NCBI GenBank assembly: GCA_965204655.1
Contig: OZ241998.1
Coordinates: 1,488,001 to 1,552,000, forward strand
Direction of reading: 5' to 3'
Source of the DNA: CATQHL01 sp965204655
GTDB lineage: Bacteria; Actinomycetota; Acidimicrobiia; Acidimicrobiales; CATQHL01
DNA: 64,000 nt
Part shown: piece by piece, positions 58,031-64,000 of the stretch
Layout of the letters: the number at the start of each line of letters is the position of its first letter
Position numbering within the stretch: position 1 is the first letter of the stretch
Notes under the pieces: model-generated
What the model was told of the DNA's origin: nothing
The model's input: only the letters and a program-made list of their open reading frames with translations
The model's database searches: none
Position numbers and translations under genes: made by a program

Positions 58031-59620
58031 TCAGTCGACGAAGATGCGGCCAGGTCGATCAGCGGCAGCATCGTATGGATTCTCGCCTGAAGACCTTACA
58101 CGCTCCACTTGATTCAAGGCGCTCACGAAAGCCCTGACCGACGCCTCTACCACGTCGCAGGAAAGTCCCCGTCCCGCCACTTTTATGCCGTCAGAGGACT
58201 CGAAGCGCAGAGCGACGTCCGCTAAGGCGTCCACGCCGCCTGTAACCGACATCACCGTGTAGTCAGTAAGACGGCCTTCAATGCCAGTGGCGGTCTTGAC
58301 CGCCTTGCACGCCGCCTCGACCATCCCGTTGCCTTCCTCCCTTGCGGTTTGCAGCTCGTCGCGCACACGCACTACCACGGTCGCGGAAGGTGTGCCCGAA
58401 CCCACGCTGCCTCCATGGCACTCCAGCACCTCCAGCAGGAAGGCCTGTTTCACTCCGCTGCTCACCTCGTCGGCCACGATCGCCTCAAGGTCTGCGTCGC
58501 TCAACTCCGACTTCCGGTCAGCCAGTTCCTTGAAACGGGTGAAAGCGGCGTTCAGTGCGTCTCCGCGGAGGTTGTATCCCATCTGGTTAAGGCGTTCGGA
58601 AAACGCGTGACGCCCTGAATGTTTGCCCAGGACGATGTGGCTTCCGTCCTGTCCGACCGCCTCGGGGTCCATGATTTCATAGGTGGAACGCTCGCTGAGC
58701 ACTCCGTGCTGGTGAATGCCAGCCTCGTGCGAAAAAGCGTTCCTGCCCACCACGGCCTTGTTGAACTGGACTGGGTAGCCCGTCAGCCTGCTCACTAGAC
58801 GGCTCGTCCTGTGCAACTCCCGGGTGTTGACGCCTACCTGCAAGCCCTTGAAGTAATCGGAGCGGGTGTTGACGGCCATCACGATCTCTTCCAAGGCGGC
58901 GTTGCCTGCCCGCTCGCCTATGCCATTGACGGCGCACTCCACCTGGCGAGCACCCGCCAGCACCCCTGAGAGGGAATTGGCCACAGCCAGTCCCAGGTCG
59001 TTGTGGCAGTGCGTAGAGAGTACGTAGTCGCCGGACACCCGCTCCCTCACCCGACGCAACTGCTCGGCGTATTCCGACGGAACTCCGTAGCCCACGGTGT
59101 CGGGAATGTTCAAGGTCGTCGCCCCGTGCTCGGCGGCTATCTGCAGCACCTCGCACATGAAATCAAAGTCGCTTCGTGAGGCGTCTTCGGGCGAGAACTC
59201 CACGTCATCGGTGTAGGAGCGAGCCCGGGAAACCGCCGAAGCGGCTTCGGCTTTGACCTGATCCGGGGTCATCCGCAACTTGTGCCGCATGTGGGTTTCA
59301 CTGGTGGCGATAAAGACGTGGATGCGTCTGCGCTCGGCTGGCTCTATCGCCTCCCAGCAACGGTCTATGTCGGCTAGGGAAGTACGGGACAGACCGCAGA
59401 TAACCGGCCCCTTCACTCCCCGAGCGATGGTCTGCACGCCTTCGAAGTCTCCCCTGCTGGCGACGGGAAAACCCGCCTCAATGACGTCAACACCCAGGCG
59501 GGCGAGTTGCTCGGCTATTTCTAACTTTTCGGCTTGGCCCAGGGAAATTCCAGGCGACTGCTCGCCGTCACGCAGAGTCGTGTCGAAAATCACCACTCGG
59601 TCGGTGCTTTCGTTTGACAT
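58031..59620 (-). CDS. leuA: 2-isopropylmalate synthase
   Basis: 529 residues, the normal length of LeuA with its regulatory domain. It condenses acetyl-CoA and 2-oxoisovalerate, the first step of leucine synthesis. VVIFDTTLRDGEQSPG begins the TIM barrel, STHCHNDLGLAVANS supplies metal-binding His residues, and NAVNGIGERAGN-like CAVNGIGERAGN follows. The C-terminal LeuA dimer/allosteric domain (about 390-510) is where leucine normally binds. ATG with AGGAGGGAA upstream. A Leu-rich leader peptide and terminator hairpin lie directly upstream, and the dienelactone hydrolase gene follows in the same transcript. Confidence 0.96.
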   Translation of the reverse strand: MSNESTDRVVIFDTTLRDGEQSPGISLGQAEKLEIAEQLARLGVDVIEAGFPVASRGDFEGVQTIARGVKGPVICGLSRTSLADIDRCWEAIEPAERRRIHVFIATSETHMRHKLRMTPDQVKAEAASAVSRARSYTDDVEFSPEDASRSDFDFMCEVLQIAAEHGATTLNIPDTVGYGVPSEYAEQLRRVRERVSGDYVLSTHCHNDLGLAVANSLSGVLAGARQVECAVNGIGERAGNAALEEIVMAVNTRSDYFKGLQVGVNTRELHRTSRLVSRLTGYPVQFNKAVVGRNAFSHEAGIHQHGVLSERSTYEIMDPEAVGQDGSHIVLGKHSGRHAFSERLNQMGYNLRGDALNAAFTRFKELADRKSELSDADLEAIVADEVSSGVKQAFLLEVLECHGGSVGSGTPSATVVVRVRDELQTAREEGNGMVEAACKAVKTATGIEGRLTDYTVMSVTGGVDALADVALRFESSDGIKVAGRGLSCDVVEASVRAFVSALNQVERVRSSGENPYDAAADRPGRIFVD

Positions 59621-59666
59621 GTTCCCTCCTGTTGCCGTTTAGGTCTGTTTCAAGCGTGCAAAGAAA

Positions 59667-59691
59667 AACCTCCTGCCGGCGGCAGGAGGTT
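59667..59691 (-). terminator. leuA attenuator terminator
   Basis: Perfect 11-bp stem AACCTCCTGCC/GGCAGGAGGTT with a 3-base loop, followed on the minus strand by TTTCTTT. It lies between the leader peptide and leuA, so it can stop transcription when leucine is plentiful. Confidence 0.9.
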
Positions 59692-59693
59692 GG

Positions 59694-59719
59694 GGCGAGC
59701 GCGGCTTGTTGCGCTCGCC
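59694..59719 (-). promoter_or_regulatory. leuA leader hairpin (pause/alternative structure)
   Basis: Perfect 9-bp stem GGCGAGCGC/GCGCTCGCC with an 8-base loop starting immediately after the leader stop codon. It is only 2 bases away from the terminator hairpin. A ribosome stalled on the Leu codons would cover or alter it, which is the expected logic of attenuation. Confidence 0.75.
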
Positions 59720-59752
59720 TTACGTAAGAAGCAGCAGACCTAGATCGATCAT
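59720..59752 (-). CDS. leuA leader peptide
   Basis: Ten codons reading MIDLGLLLLT, with Leu at codons 4, 6, 7, 8 and 9 (CTA, CTG, CTG, CTT, CTT). The ATG has no ribosome site; a TATAACT-like sequence ends just before it, so the transcript may be leaderless. Its position before two hairpins and leuA makes it an attenuation control peptide. Confidence 0.85.
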   Translation of the reverse strand: MIDLGLLLLT

Positions 59753-59843
59753 TAGTTATAAGTATGTCATCTATAGCGAGAATTGGCAACACCCGTTTCG
59801 GAACGCTTTAGCAACCGCAAAATCTTCTCGTTATACTCAGGCC

Positions 59844-60035
59844 ATGATTAACGCGATCAAAAAGACACTGAAGTGGGCTGTGGTAGCTGCAGCCATAGCT
59901 GGTCTGGTCCGCTGGATAAAGGGCAAGCGTTCCTCCAACGAAGAAGAGGAATATCCCGGCCTAGCCGAGCCCTGGCCCCCGTTGGACAATTCTTCGACTG
60001 CCGAAGCTTCTACTTCAGAAGAGTCCTCCTCCTAG
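59844..60035 (+). CDS. Small single-pass membrane protein (63 aa)
   Basis: Starts MINAIKKTLKWAVVAAAIAG: a basic amphipathic start, one transmembrane helix (about 10-23), a basic stop-transfer stretch WIKGKRS, then an acidic Pro/Ser-rich tail. ATG at 59844 is only about 10 bases after a TTATACT-like -10 element, so the message may be almost leaderless. Short proteins of this layout are common in actinobacteria; no function known. Divergent from leuA. Confidence 0.65.
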   Translation: MINAIKKTLKWAVVAAAIAGLVRWIKGKRSSNEEEEYPGLAEPWPPLDNSSTAEASTSEESSS

Positions 60036-60066
60036 ATCGGCACCGCCCGCTTCGGGGGGATCCTGC

Positions 60067-60172
60067 CGCAAAAAACGACTTCAACCCTCTCCCCGGCGCC
60101 TTATCCCGCCGGTAGTGCGCTCGGGCATTAGAGGCGCGTCGCAAAAAACGACTTTAACCCCCTCCCCAGGCG
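60067..60172. repeat. Pair of ~32-bp direct repeats
   Basis: CGCAAAAAACGACTTYAACC plus YCTCCCC and GGCG occurs at 60067-60098 and again at 60140-60172 with two substitutions and a one-base insertion, 73 bases apart, in the gap between the small membrane protein and serA-like genes. Confidence 0.8.
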
Positions 60173-60281
60173 TCGCCGCGGCGCTGGGATTCGGTTCTTA
60201 GACTGCTGAGAGAACGTCCGGAAAGGGCCTTTCGGCGTTCTCAACCGCAGGGAGTCGCAGGAGGCAGTGGGCCTAAAAGAA

Positions 60282-61238
60282 CTACGACGGGGCGGGGACT
60301 ACGGCGTCTGGTGCCTGCTCGCCTGCCAGGACAAGATTGACTTGCTCAGCCACTGCTATTCCCGCCCTCTTCTGGGCTTCGCTAGTGCTAGCACCGAGGT
60401 GCGGAGTGACCACCACCTGCGGGAAATCCAACAGAGGAGACTTGCCGAGCGGCTCGGTCTCAAACACATCTAGAGCAGCCCCGCCCACCTGCCCCGATTT
60501 AAGCGCTTCCAAGAGGACATCTTCGTCCACCAATCCGCCCCTGGCTACGTTGATGATCCTCACTCCCTGCTTGGCCGACGATAACAACTCACTGCTGATC
60601 AGGCCGACGGTCTCGGGCGTCTTTACGGCATGAAGAGTAATGAAGTCGCTCCTGGCCATCAGTTCTGATAACGGCACCATCTCTGCTCCGTGCTCCGCTG
60701 CTACCTCTGGCGGGACGAAGGGGTCGTAGGTCAACAACCTCATACCGAAAGCTGTTGCTCGTTCACCTACGAGACGCCCCACCTGTCCGAAACCGACGAT
60801 CCCGAGCGTTTTGCCGGAGAGTTCCACGCCTTGCCAGCGGGATCTCTCCCAGCGGCCTTCGCGGAGCGCTGCGTGCGCCTGCGGAACATTGCGCGCCATG
60901 GCCAGCATCAAGGCCGCGGTGTGCTCTGCAGCCGAGAGGATGTTCGCCCGCGGCGTGTTGAGCACGACGATCCCCCGCTCGGCGGCGGCGGAAAGATCGA
61001 CGTTATCTACGCCGACGCCTGCCCTCCCAACTACACGCAGATTCTTGCTTGAGAACAAAACTTCAGACGTGACCAAAGTAGCAGACCTGACGATCAACGC
61101 TTCGGTGTCAATGACCGCTCCCTTAAGCTCGTCTGGAGTCATCCCAAGCCGAACGTTCACCTCATGGCCAGCTTCAGAAAGGAGGCTCAAACCCTCCTCG
61201 GCGATACGTTCTGCGACCAATACACGAGACATGGTCAT
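60282..61238 (-). CDS. D-3-phosphoglycerate dehydrogenase-like (SerA), short form
   Basis: 318 residues. The D-isomer hydroxyacid dehydrogenase fold: RVVGRAGVGVDNVDL, NAD motif LGIVGFGQVGRLVGE, NVARGGLVDEDVL and the catalytic His in VVTPHLGASTSEAQ. It oxidises 3-phosphoglycerate in serine synthesis if it is SerA. The C-terminal ASB and ACT domains of the usual ~530-residue actinobacterial enzyme are absent, so serine feedback is lacking or it acts on another 2-hydroxyacid. Start ATG 61238 overlaps the lipoprotein stop (ATGA); ATG 61232 is also possible. Confidence 0.88.
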   Translation of the reverse strand: MTMSRVLVAERIAEEGLSLLSEAGHEVNVRLGMTPDELKGAVIDTEALIVRSATLVTSEVLFSSKNLRVVGRAGVGVDNVDLSAAAERGIVVLNTPRANILSAAEHTAALMLAMARNVPQAHAALREGRWERSRWQGVELSGKTLGIVGFGQVGRLVGERATAFGMRLLTYDPFVPPEVAAEHGAEMVPLSELMARSDFITLHAVKTPETVGLISSELLSSAKQGVRIINVARGGLVDEDVLLEALKSGQVGGAALDVFETEPLGKSPLLDFPQVVVTPHLGASTSEAQKRAGIAVAEQVNLVLAGEQAPDAVVPAPS

Positions 61239-62587
61239 GGAAGGATATCAGCTAACTCAACCACTCTGTCGAGAGTGAGGATATTCGGCAAATCGCCTGA
61301 AGAGCTGATTTCAATAAACTCGTCCGTAAGAGCAGGATCGTTTATTTGACTGAAGTCTTGGCGTGTTCCTATGATGAACTTAACCCCGGAAGGAGAAGTG
61401 TCATCGGAGGTCTGTCTGTCCCCGAAATATTCGAGAAGGACGAGTGAAAGGTTGAGGGTTGATTCGATACGTTCCACAGTCCCATCGGCGGAATTCATAT
61501 AAACCTTCAAAGTCACAGGGGCGTCACCGGCAAGTGACATGATTTCGTCGTCGGATACACCTAGATCGTCATTGAAAATGTTGAAGAGCAGGACACTGTC
61601 ATCTCGAGTCGCCAGATCTGAATATCCAAACTCAAAACTGAACAAATCATACTGAACTTCCTCTTGAGTAAGGTCATCTGTAATCGGGACTTCACCTACA
61701 TACTTAGCCTGACGCAAGGACGTGGAAACGAATTCTGGGTCCATGAGTCTTGGCAAGTTATAGCCAACAGTTTTAACGAAGGAAAGGCTCTGTTCATTGG
61801 CAAATAAGTCCGATTCCAGATTGGCCCTGATCCATCCCTCCCGCAACAATCCCGGATCCAATACAGTTATTGCCAGGTCACCTGAATCGAACTTAAACTT
61901 CTGTCCGACCAGATCCGGAATCCGAACATATACATTTGATTCATGATCAATGAAGTATCTATAGTCTGCTATATTGATAGTCGCTAACGAAGCCACCTCT
62001 TTCTGCACAATTGACAACTCATCCAATAGAGTTTTTGAGTAAGTGAAGTCTCCAAAAGATTCTACTACCAAGCCTTCTGCTACCTTTTGTTCTTTCGCCT
62101 GCTGCAGAAATGTTTTATCGCCGATTGAGCCTAGAGAAACATCCCAAAAGAGGTATAAATTCGTACGATAAGATAACATATTTTGGTAGGGTTGATTAAT
62201 CAATAACAGAACTGCCTCTACTTCTTCGGAAGTCAAAACACCTGCTTGCAAGTCTTCAATGTTCAGGGGTTGAGTTGGAGACCCGTCGGTGCTTATTGGA
62301 GCTGAGACTTCTCCTCCATTAACATTCTCATTGACACTCTCGCCCCCTCCGTCCCGATCAGGGTCACCCTCGCGGTCTGTTTCTTCAGAAATGGGGGAAG
62401 TGGGATTGACCTGAGGTCCTGCAACTGGCGAATCCCCTCCATCCCCTCCATCCTGTCCATCCTGCAAAACATTATCGTCCGTCGAACTGCAGGCTGTGAG
62501 AGCAAACAGAAACAACAGTGTAAGTACGAGTACGAAACAACGCCTCTGCCCGCTGGCGTAAGACGAACTCGATTTTTGGTATGACAT
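61235..62587 (-). CDS. Hypothetical lipoprotein
   Basis: 450 residues. Hydrophobic signal with lipobox LTAC (Cys33), an Asp/Gly/Glu-rich disordered stretch (about 35-100), then a mixed beta/alpha domain with many Asp and Leu. The pattern of alternating strands after FWDVSLGSIGD and the segment FRIPDL-like VYVRIPDLVGQKFKF recall LppX/LolA-like lipid-binding folds, but I cannot assign a family. Coupled by a 4-base overlap to the serA-like gene and 5 bases after the S9 peptidase stop, so the three genes likely form one operon. DNA here is less GC-rich than its neighbours. Confidence 0.75.
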   Translation of the reverse strand: MSYQKSSSSYASGQRRCFVLVLTLLFLFALTACSSTDDNVLQDGQDGGDGGDSPVAGPQVNPTSPISEETDREGDPDRDGGGESVNENVNGGEVSAPISTDGSPTQPLNIEDLQAGVLTSEEVEAVLLLINQPYQNMLSYRTNLYLFWDVSLGSIGDKTFLQQAKEQKVAEGLVVESFGDFTYSKTLLDELSIVQKEVASLATINIADYRYFIDHESNVYVRIPDLVGQKFKFDSGDLAITVLDPGLLREGWIRANLESDLFANEQSLSFVKTVGYNLPRLMDPEFVSTSLRQAKYVGEVPITDDLTQEEVQYDLFSFEFGYSDLATRDDSVLLFNIFNDDLGVSDDEIMSLAGDAPVTLKVYMNSADGTVERIESTLNLSLVLLEYFGDRQTSDDTSPSGVKFIIGTRQDFSQINDPALTDEFIEISSSGDLPNILTLDRVVELADILP

Positions 62588-62592
62588 AACCT

Positions 62593-64000
62593 TTAAAGGC
62601 TACTACTTTCCGACGTTGTTTTCCCGGGTTGCTGCAACTTAACGGGGTTGAACTCTCCCTCAGGTTCAAATCCAAAGACCTGACCAAGAAATGACAACTC
62701 GGCTTCAGCGGCGGCGATGAGGTTCTCCGTTTTGCGGAAACCATGACCTTCGTCTTGAAACAGCACGAAGGCGTGCGGAAGGCGCCTCTTCGCTAAAACC
62801 TCAACCAACGCCTCAGCCTGCTCGGGAGGCACGACCGGGTCGTCGCCGCCTTGCAGAATCAAAAGAGGACATGAGATCTCATGAGCGCGATTCAAAGGGG
62901 AGCGATCCTGGTAGACGTTGCGTTTCTGGGGATAAGGACCTACCAACCTGTCCAGGTAGCGCCTCTCAAACTTGTGAGTGTCCTTAGCTAGCGCTTCGAG
63001 ATCCGTTACTCCATAGAGAATGATGCCTGCGGCGAACAAGTCGCTGTCGGCGAGCGCAAGAAGCGCCGTCATTGCTCCGGCGCTTGTACCTTTGAAAGCG
63101 ATGCGGTCGAGATCCACGACGCCTCGAGCCGCTAGGAAGCGGGCGGCGGAAATGCAATCAGCCACGTCGGCGACGCCCCAACTCCCGTCGAGCGCCTGTC
63201 GGTAATCGCGCCCGTATCCCGTGCTCCCGCGATAATCGACGTCCACGACGGCAATCCCGCGGCTAGTCCAGGCTCTCAACGCCAAGTCGAGTCCCCTGCG
63301 GGCTGCTCCGGTAGGGCCTCCGTGGGCAACCACCAGAAGCGGAGGCAGTTGCGACTTGAGCCCTGCCGTGCTCGGGTTGGCTGGACGATAGAAAAGCGCA
63401 CGAGCCTCGAAGCCGTCGTCGGTCGGGAAGGTAATGGGCTCTGGGGCGGGAGTGAAGCCGTCAGCGAGCGAAAGCCCCTTGGGGGCGTACAACGTATGAG
63501 CGGTCGGAGCCGGAGAACGGCCGACGACGCTGATGATTTCGTTCGTTACCGAATAAGAAGAAGCGACGGCCACCGCTGAGGCCTCCCAAGCACCCAGAGA
63601 CGCAAACTCAGTGTGCTCCGCATAGACGCTGGTCTTGGCAGAAACGTCGGTGGTGAACCTCAGTTCATGACCGCCGGGGCGGGAAACTGCGTACGCAAGA
63701 TGAGTGAAATCGCCCTCGGCGTCCGGCCAGGAGGCGTAACGCGACATGCCAAAAACCCAGTTGGGTGTCTGTATTTCGCCGTCGGCCAGTTCGACCCAGA
63801 TGTGCGGCTTTCCTTGAAGGCATCCATCTCCCAGAGCGCCTTCCAAGACTTCGGGCTCCAGCACCGTTAGCTGGGAGCAGCCGCCTGCGTCGCTGACCCA
63901 GAGCACCGCCCCGTCGTGACGCCAGGAAGGGCCGAAAATCCACTCCTGGAGACCACCGGCGATTCGGATCGCATCTCGTACCGAAGGGGTATCGAATCGA
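62593..64000 (-). CDS. S9-family (prolyl oligopeptidase-like) peptidase, 5' end cut by window
   Basis: The frame is open to the right edge; the internal GTG at 63906 is not the start, because WRHDGAVLWVSDAGG just before and across it is a normal propeller repeat. At least 469 residues are visible: a C-terminal part of a beta-propeller, then the catalytic domain with LLVVAHGGPTGAARRG, nucleophile GTSAGAM, Asp in QGGDDPVVPP and His in DEGHGF. This is the acylaminoacyl-peptidase/dipeptidyl-peptidase type, cutting short peptides. It precedes the lipoprotein and serA-like genes on the same strand. Confidence 0.93.
   Translation of the reverse strand, partial: RFDTPSVRDAIRIAGGLQEWIFGPSWRHDGAVLWVSDAGGCSQLTVLEPEVLEGALGDGCLQGKPHIWVELADGEIQTPNWVFGMSRYASWPDAEGDFTHLAYAVSRPGGHELRFTTDVSAKTSVYAEHTEFASLGAWEASAVAVASSYSVTNEIISVVGRSPAPTAHTLYAPKGLSLADGFTPAPEPITFPTDDGFEARALFYRPANPSTAGLKSQLPPLLVVAHGGPTGAARRGLDLALRAWTSRGIAVVDVDYRGSTGYGRDYRQALDGSWGVADVADCISAARFLAARGVVDLDRIAFKGTSAGAMTALLALADSDLFAAGIILYGVTDLEALAKDTHKFERRYLDRLVGPYPQKRNVYQDRSPLNRAHEISCPLLILQGGDDPVVPPEQAEALVEVLAKRRLPHAFVLFQDEGHGFRKTENLIAAAEAELSFLGQVFGFEPEGEFNPVKLQQPGKTTSESSSL

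Noticed and set aside
59568..59792. 74-codon minus-strand ORF across the leuA leader
   Set aside because: It overlaps the attenuator hairpins and the leuA start in another frame; the 10-codon Leu-rich peptide explains the region better.
62293..62505. Small alternative-frame ORFs within the hypothetical lipoprotein gene
   Set aside because: The main frame has a full lipoprotein signal and long open length; the others are shadows.

Overview
The window looks like chromosomal DNA of a GC-rich actinobacterium, probably an Acidimicrobiia-type lineage. The pointers are lipoproteins followed by Thr/Ala/Pro linkers, several luciferase-like (flavin/F420-type) oxidoreductases, an actinobacterial-looking initiator tRNA and a Leu-codon attenuator in front of leuA. 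The lineage is an inference from style, not from a marker tree.

Region 1 (1-17.5 kb) is catabolic. On the minus strand, one probable operon runs from a UbiD-type decarboxylase through a PF04909 amidohydrolase and a GlcG/HbpS-like protein to a complete peptide/nickel-type ABC importer (substrate-binding lipoprotein, two permeases, two ATPases, the last cut by the window edge). Around it lie an MFS exporter, an HpaB-like flavin monooxygenase, a DUF2848 protein, a cupin, the UbiX prenyltransferase that makes the UbiD cofactor, a protein of three fused RidA domains, a barbiturase/cyanuric-acid-hydrolase-type ring opener and a carboxymuconolactone-decarboxylase-like protein. Together they suggest uptake, hydroxylation, decarboxylation and ring opening of an aromatic or N-heterocyclic compound. 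Region 2 (17.6-23.7 kb) holds three consecutive YfbK-like von Willebrand A lipoproteins, one with a repeat insertion in its vWA domain and one with a long Pro/Thr linker.

Region 3 (23.8-31.7 kb) is mixed metabolism: an acyl-CoA-dehydrogenase-fold protein, a VOC protein, a CocE hydrolase and an FMN glutamate-synthase-like protein. It is followed by an AAA ATPase/DUF4276 pair that resembles a nuclease-type defence module, and an AlkD-like protein. A peculiar block at 31.7-32.6 kb encodes tiny coiled-coil proteins built from heptad (21-bp) repeats. Region 4 (32.7-45.7 kb) has three luciferase-like oxidoreductases and a NitT/TauT-type importer with two different permeases. It also has a cytosine-deaminase-like amidohydrolase, a rhodanese, a bacterioferritin, two flavodoxin-fold quinone reductases and an SRPBCC protein.

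Region 5 (45.7-54.9 kb) is a defence/mobile island ending at an initiator tRNA gene. It contains a Fic protein with an operator-like inverted repeat and an AT-rich restriction-modification insert bounded by 84-bp direct repeats. The insert carries IS1595 and DUF262 gene remnants. Outside it come a DUF262-HNH-AlbA_2 fusion protein and a DUF5131/TcmP pair whose second gene is preceded by a tiny coupled ORF copying its N-terminal motif. Region 6 (55-64 kb) is core: a beta-propeller lipoprotein, leuA with leader peptide and attenuator plus a dienelactone hydrolase, a small membrane protein, a short SerA-type dehydrogenase, a lipoprotein and an S9 peptidase cut by the right edge.

The best candidates for something new are the 46-55 kb island (the DUF262-HNH-AlbA_2 fusion beside DUF5131/TcmP, and the HaeIII-like nuclease with an adenine methylase), the triple-RidA/ring-opening catabolic cluster, and the heptad-repeat micro-gene block.
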